Assembly: GCA_000435475.1 (NCBI GenBank)
Contig: FR896049.1
Coordinates: forward strand, 79,977 to 97,641
Direction of reading: 5' to 3'
Length of the DNA: 17,665 nucleotides
Origin: Cryptobacterium sp. CAG:338
GTDB lineage: Bacteria > Actinomycetota > Coriobacteriia > Coriobacteriales > Eggerthellaceae
Positions within the stretch are counted from its first letter, which is position 1; each line of letters begins with the position of its first letter. The position numbers were made by a program, and so were the translations under genes. Shown piece after piece: positions 15,132 to 17,665 of the stretch. The notes below the pieces were generated by a model. The model searched no databases and was not told the origin of the DNA. It worked only from the letters and a program-made list of their open reading frames with translations.

Positions 15132-15194
15132 GTAACAACTAAAGACACTTGCGTAACAGTTGGAGACACTTGCGTAACAGCAAGAGACGCTCGT
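15132..15194. repeat. 21-bp tandem repeat, three copies, between uvrB and degV
   Basis: Units begin with GTAACA at 15132, 15153 and 15174, exactly 21 bp apart, and each continues to a GAGACACTTGC-like end (unit 3 ends GAGACGCTCG). Units 1 and 2 match at 17 of 21 bases and units 2 and 3 at 15 of 21. A decayed fourth copy may begin with GTAGTG at 15193. A 21-bp period is two helical turns. No reading frame runs through it. Confidence 0.75.
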
Positions 15195-15254
15195 AGTGAC
15201 AATTGCGCATAATTTTCCACCTGTGCTCAATTTGTGGGGGAGTGCTACTTTTAC

Positions 15255-15305
15255 TTGCGTTTGCTTATCTATCCCTCTATCCTTTCAATTAGTTAGATAA
15301 ACTAA
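15255..15305 (+). promoter_or_regulatory. Candidate degV promoter with a 17-bp operator-like inverted repeat
   Basis: A weak promoter, TTGCGT (15255-15260) and TATCCT (15278-15283) with 17-bp spacing, is followed directly by TTAGTT-AGATA-AACTAA (15289-15305), a perfect 6-bp inverted repeat around a 5-base centre. The repeat would cover the transcription start, a usual place for a repressor. Its size and AT-rich symmetry suit a MarR-family dimer, and a FabT-like MarR gene is two genes downstream, so self-regulation of the fatty-acid module is possible. The hexamers are poor, so the promoter part is uncertain. Confidence 0.4.
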
Positions 15306-15319
15306 GTAATTATTGAACG

Positions 15320-15336
15320 AGAAATCTTTGATTTCT
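15320..15336 (+). repeat. Short hairpin just upstream of the degV ribosome binding site
   Basis: AGAAATC (15320-15326) and GATTTCT (15330-15336) are perfect 7-bp complementary arms around TTT. The hairpin ends 4 bp before the AAAGGAGAG ribosome-binding site of degV. It is either a second operator or a leader hairpin that spaces the ribosome site. Confidence 0.45.
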
Positions 15337-15352
15337 TGCGAAAGGAGAGAGC

Positions 15353-16213
15353 ATGGGATTTGCCGTCGTAGTCGACTCAACAGCAGATCTTCTTCCAGAA
15401 GAATACAAAGCTCTTGATGTCCATATGGTTCCTTTGAGTGTTCTTATCGACGGAGAAACGTTTAAGGATCAGTTTGAAATTTCTTCTGAGCAATTCTATG
15501 AGCGTATGGCTGCAGCTGAAAATCTTCCTCAGTCTTCTCAGCCTACCCCTTACGACTTCGAGCAGATGTATAACACTCTTGCAGAAAAGGGATATGACGG
15601 AGTTATTGCAATTCACATTGCAGGTGTTCTGTCTGGCACGATCGAGTCTTCTCGTGCTGCTGCTGAACAGGTTGATATCGACGTTCGTGTTCTTGATGGC
15701 GCTCGTGCAGGCGCTACCGCTCCTGTAGCATTGGTTGTAGAGCAGATTTGCAAGATGCGTAATGAGGGCGCTACGCTTGATGAGGCAGAGGCAAAGGCAA
15801 AAGAACTTTTAGCAACGGCAGAATTTTTGGTAGCTCCAGAAACCTTGGAGAACTTGCTTAAGGGTGGCCGTCTTTCTGCTGACCAGGTTAAAAACGCAAG
15901 CCTTTTGAATATCAAGCCAATTTTCACCTTTAATGAAAAGGGTATTCTTAATGCGTATGGCAAAGCAAAGGGTATGCGCGGAGTAATTAAGACCTTTGTT
16001 AGTGAAGTGGAAAACCGCACCAACGAACATGGAGTGCTTCGTATTCGCTTCTGCCATAGCGGCAATTTGAAGCCCATCGAAGATATGAAGGCTGCTCTTG
16101 CCGAGGCTGGTATTGAGTACATTGATGGTGGCACCTGCCCTTGTGGTGCAATTATTTCCACCCATCTTGGTCCTGGAGCGTTAGGTATAGGCATTTTACC
16201 CGCAAACGCTTAA
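15353..16213 (+). CDS. DegV family fatty-acid-binding protein (FakB-like)
   Basis: DegV/FakB proteins bind a free fatty acid and present it to the kinase FakA, which makes acyl-phosphate for phospholipid synthesis. The 286-residue length is standard. Family signatures are the N-terminal VVDSTADL (DSTAD at 8-12), SGTIES at 94-99 (usual form SGTYxS; Ile replaces Tyr), ETLENLLKGGRLS in the middle, and the C-terminal HLGPGALGIG. There is no signal peptide, so it is cytoplasmic. The ATG at 15353 has AAAGGAGAG 5 nt upstream. It is followed after 41 bp by a FabT-like repressor gene and then acpP and fabK, which strongly suggests fatty-acid metabolism rather than an unrelated DegV role. No FakA kinase gene is in the window. 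Which fatty acid it binds cannot be told from sequence. Confidence 0.9.
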   Translation: MGFAVVVDSTADLLPEEYKALDVHMVPLSVLIDGETFKDQFEISSEQFYERMAAAENLPQSSQPTPYDFEQMYNTLAEKGYDGVIAIHIAGVLSGTIESSRAAAEQVDIDVRVLDGARAGATAPVALVVEQICKMRNEGATLDEAEAKAKELLATAEFLVAPETLENLLKGGRLSADQVKNASLLNIKPIFTFNEKGILNAYGKAKGMRGVIKTFVSEVENRTNEHGVLRIRFCHSGNLKPIEDMKAALAEAGIEYIDGGTCPCGAIISTHLGPGALGIGILPANA

Positions 16214-16254
16214 GTGGATTAATTAGTCATTTTTGTAATTGAAGGAGTAGGGAT

Positions 16255-16740
16255 TTGAGTAAGAGCATCGAAATACCTGATTGGCAGCGTGAAGGCAAAG
16301 AGGTTGTCAATGAGATGCTCACCGAAACGTTCAACTCTATCTTGCGCATTGAGGAAAGGTCGCTTAACAATCGTCTTACCGAAGGATTAAGCATCGCGGA
16401 ACTTCATACGATTGTTGCAGTTGGACTTCACGAGATCAATCCCATGAAAGTGGTCGCTTCTCGCCTCGAGGTAACTTTGGCAACCCTTACGGCTTCCATG
16501 ACGAAGCTGGAGAAAAAAGGCTATGTCAAACGAACACGAAGCGAAGTAGACCGTAGGCAAGTGCTTGTTCAGCTTACTTCTAAGGGTCGTAAGGCATTTC
16601 GTGCACATGAGGCTTTTCATAAAAAGATGGCCGATAGCGCGCTTGAGTGCTTAACTCCAGAAGAGGAAGCTGTTCTTTATAAGGCATTAGGAAAGGTCAA
16701 AGATTTTTTTGACCAAGAAAATGAAGCTGCGAAACAATAG
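16255..16740 (+). CDS. fabT: MarR-family repressor, FabT-like
   Basis: A 161-residue winged helix-turn-helix regulator. It parallels FabT of streptococci along its length: N-terminal helix with ILRIEE, then LSIAELHTIVAVG at 45-57, the recognition region VTLATLTASMTKLEKKGYV, wing RSEVDRRQVLVQLTSKGR, and C-terminal FHKKM. FabT represses the fab operon and is stimulated by long-chain acyl-ACP. The start is a TTG at 16255 preceded by AAGGAG at 6-7 nt, an uncommon start that may keep expression low. The gene lies between the FakB-like gene (41 bp upstream) and acpP (23 bp downstream), the usual place for fabT at the head of a fab cluster, although fabH, often next to it in Firmicutes, is absent here. 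Operators are not proven; see 15289-15305. Confidence 0.88.
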   Translation: MSKSIEIPDWQREGKEVVNEMLTETFNSILRIEERSLNNRLTEGLSIAELHTIVAVGLHEINPMKVVASRLEVTLATLTASMTKLEKKGYVKRTRSEVDRRQVLVQLTSKGRKAFRAHEAFHKKMADSALECLTPEEEAVLYKALGKVKDFFDQENEAAKQ

Positions 16741-16763
16741 CGGCTTGCAAGAAAGGAATACCA

Positions 16764-16982
16764 ATGGCAACTCTCGACGCAATCAAAGAGATCCTGGAAG
16801 AAACTCTCGACATTGAACCAGAAGAGGTAACAGAAGATGCTACCTTCGAAGATCTGGGTATCGACTCTCTTGATATGGCAGAATTGATTTGCGATATCGA
16901 AGAAAAGCTTGATATCGACTTCGGCGAGCCAGAAGGCCTTGAAACTATCGAAGAGCTTGTAAGCTACATTGATTCTCTGTAA
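16764..16982 (+). CDS. acpP: Acyl carrier protein
   Basis: ACP carries the growing fatty acyl chain as a thioester on a 4'-phosphopantetheine arm. The 72-residue protein is acidic, with the canonical attachment motif LGIDSLD; Ser35 is the modified residue. Four-helix layout is apparent: IKEILEETLDI, the DSLDMAELICDIEEKL helix, and ETIEELVSYI at the end. The ATG has AAAGGA about 7 nt upstream. It is slightly shorter than the usual 75-80 residues. It follows fabT by 23 bp and precedes fabK by 171 bp; this gap is unusually long for the operon and holds a structured element. Confidence 0.96.
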   Translation: MATLDAIKEILEETLDIEPEEVTEDATFEDLGIDSLDMAELICDIEEKLDIDFGEPEGLETIEELVSYIDSL

Positions 16983-17043
16983 ATAACCAAGCAATCGGGC
17001 ATTCTTCGTTTTAAGAAGCACTACAGTAGATTGACACGTACAT

Positions 17044-17114
17044 AAGCGAACCAGGCTGAATAGCAAAAGCTCTGAAGCATATCATGCAGAGAAATATATT
17101 CAGATGGTTCGCTT
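17044..17114 (+). promoter_or_regulatory. Long imperfect hairpin element between acpP and fabK
   Basis: Nested complementary arms lie in the 171-bp gap: AAGCGAACCA (17044-17053) with TGGTTCGCTT (17105-17114), 10 bp perfect; CTGAATA (17056-17062) with TATTCAG (17097-17103), 7 bp perfect; then an apical CTCT/AGAG (17070-17073, 17088-17091) and GCAT/ATGC (17077-17080, 17084-17087) around a 3-base loop. The mRNA could form one long stem-loop. No T-run follows, so it is not a simple terminator; an attenuator, RNase processing site or protein-bound leader is possible. A perfect -35 hexamer TTGACA is at 17031-17036, but no good -10 follows. Confidence 0.6.
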
Positions 17115-17153
17115 GTTGCTGTCAGATACCTCACACGAAAGAGATGGTTAGAT

Positions 17154-17665
17154 ATGAAAACACGAGTAACTGAGCTTTTGGGTGTTGAATATCCTATTAT
17201 TCAAGGCGGTATGGCAAACATTGCTGATGCCCGTCTTGCTGCTGCGGTAAGTAATGCTGGAGGCTTGGGCATTATTGCTTGTGGCGCTGCTCCTGTATCT
17301 TGGGTAAAAGCAGAAATTGAAAAGGCTCGTGAACTGACTGATAAACCAATCGGTTTGAATATTATGCTCATGAATCCTGAAGCACCCCAGCTTGCTCAGC
17401 TTGCTGCCGATATGAAAGTTGATGTAGTTACCACAGGAGCAGGAAATCCTGGTTCGTATGTTCCTATGTGGAAGGAAGCGGGCATTACCGTTGTTCCTGT
17501 AGTTGCATCTGCTGCTCTTGCGCGTCGTATGGAACGCTGTGGTGCTGATGCTGTTGTTGCGGAAGGCTGCGAAGCAGGCGGACATATTGGCGAGCTGAAT
17601 ACCATGGTATTAGTTCCTGCTGTTTGCGATGCAGTATCGATTCCCGTTATTGCGGCAGGTGGTAT
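17154..17665 (+). CDS. fabK: Enoyl-ACP reductase II, FabK, N-terminal part
   Basis: FabK is the FMN-dependent enoyl-ACP reductase that completes each elongation cycle; it is distinct from FabI and insensitive to triclosan. The first 170 codons are in the window and the 3' end is cut off. Signatures include PIIQGGMANIADARLAAAVS, AGGLGIIACGAAP, PIGLNIMLMNP, VTTGAGNPG, and GCEAGGHIG with His144, at the position of the FabK catalytic-site histidine, then VIPVIAAGG-type FMN phosphate binding at the edge. The start at 17154 has only a weak ribosome site (AAAGAGATGG), so translation may depend on the preceding element. The neighbouring acpP and fabT genes fit a fab operon that probably continues into fabD, fabG and fabF. 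Confidence 0.95.
   Translation, partial: MKTRVTELLGVEYPIIQGGMANIADARLAAAVSNAGGLGIIACGAAPVSWVKAEIEKARELTDKPIGLNIMLMNPEAPQLAQLAADMKVDVVTTGAGNPGSYVPMWKEAGITVVPVVASAALARRMERCGADAVVAEGCEAGGHIGELNTMVLVPAVCDAVSIPVIAAGG

Noticed and set aside
15132..15194. CRISPR array or coding repeat
   Set aside because: The 21-bp units are contiguous with no spacers, and stop codons interrupt the frames.
15613..16194. Minus-strand 193-codon open frame opposite degV
   Set aside because: The Ser/Ala/Pro-rich product is the complement of degV codons; the plus-strand DegV signatures are decisive.
17031..17062. Strong promoter for fabK based on the perfect TTGACA
   Set aside because: At 16-19 bp spacing the -10 candidates (AGGCTG, GGCTGA, GCTGAA, CTGAAT) are poor.

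Overview
The window looks like part of a low-GC actinobacterial chromosome, most likely class Coriobacteriia (Atopobium/Lancefieldella/Olsenella-like). This is inferred from two arrangements. coaE sits directly upstream of uvrB, an actinobacterial habit. A Firmicutes-style fatty-acid cluster (fabT-acpP-fabK) is also present, which FAS-I actinobacteria such as bifidobacteria lack. Most genes are intact; only the two window edges cut genes (hsdM at the left, fabK at the right). No tRNA, rRNA, CRISPR array or insertion sequence was recognised.

Region 1 (1-7.8 kb, + strand) is a tightly packed defence operon: hsdM (3' end only), a RhuM-Fic fusion, hsdS, hsdR, and a DUF262/DUF1524 nuclease with a RAMA-like C-terminal domain. 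The first four genes overlap by 1, 14 and 1 nt; the nuclease follows hsdR by 29 nt. HsdM, HsdS and HsdR would form a type I restriction-modification enzyme. The extra genes are a Fic/Doc-type protein embedded between the modification and specificity genes, and a GmrSD/SspE-like nuclease appended downstream, so DNA-sequence restriction, a possible toxin/sensor activity and a modification-dependent nuclease may be expressed together. hsdS carries three 12-bp repeats in its central spacer, the same place where EcoR124-family enzymes change specificity by gaining or losing a repeat.

Region 2 (7.9-12.0 kb) is accessory and mixed-strand: an EcsC-family protein, a small HIRAN protein and an unrecognised 407-residue protein on the minus strand; a small DUF4177-like protein and a four-helix membrane protein on the plus strand. 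It contains hairpin terminators and, upstream of the EcsC gene, a pair of 18-bp palindromes with identical arms spaced 22 bp centre to centre, which look like a tandem operator.

Region 3 (12.1-15.1 kb, + strand) is core: coaE (coenzyme A synthesis) and uvrB (nucleotide excision repair). A family of degenerate 17-bp repeats lies immediately before uvrB, and a 21-bp tandem repeat lies after it.

Region 4 (15.3 kb to the end, + strand) is a fatty-acid module: a DegV/FakB fatty-acid-binding protein, a FabT-like MarR repressor, acyl carrier protein and the start of FabK enoyl-ACP reductase. It would couple use of exogenous fatty acids to repression of new synthesis. A long imperfect inverted repeat between acpP and fabK could form a structured mRNA element.
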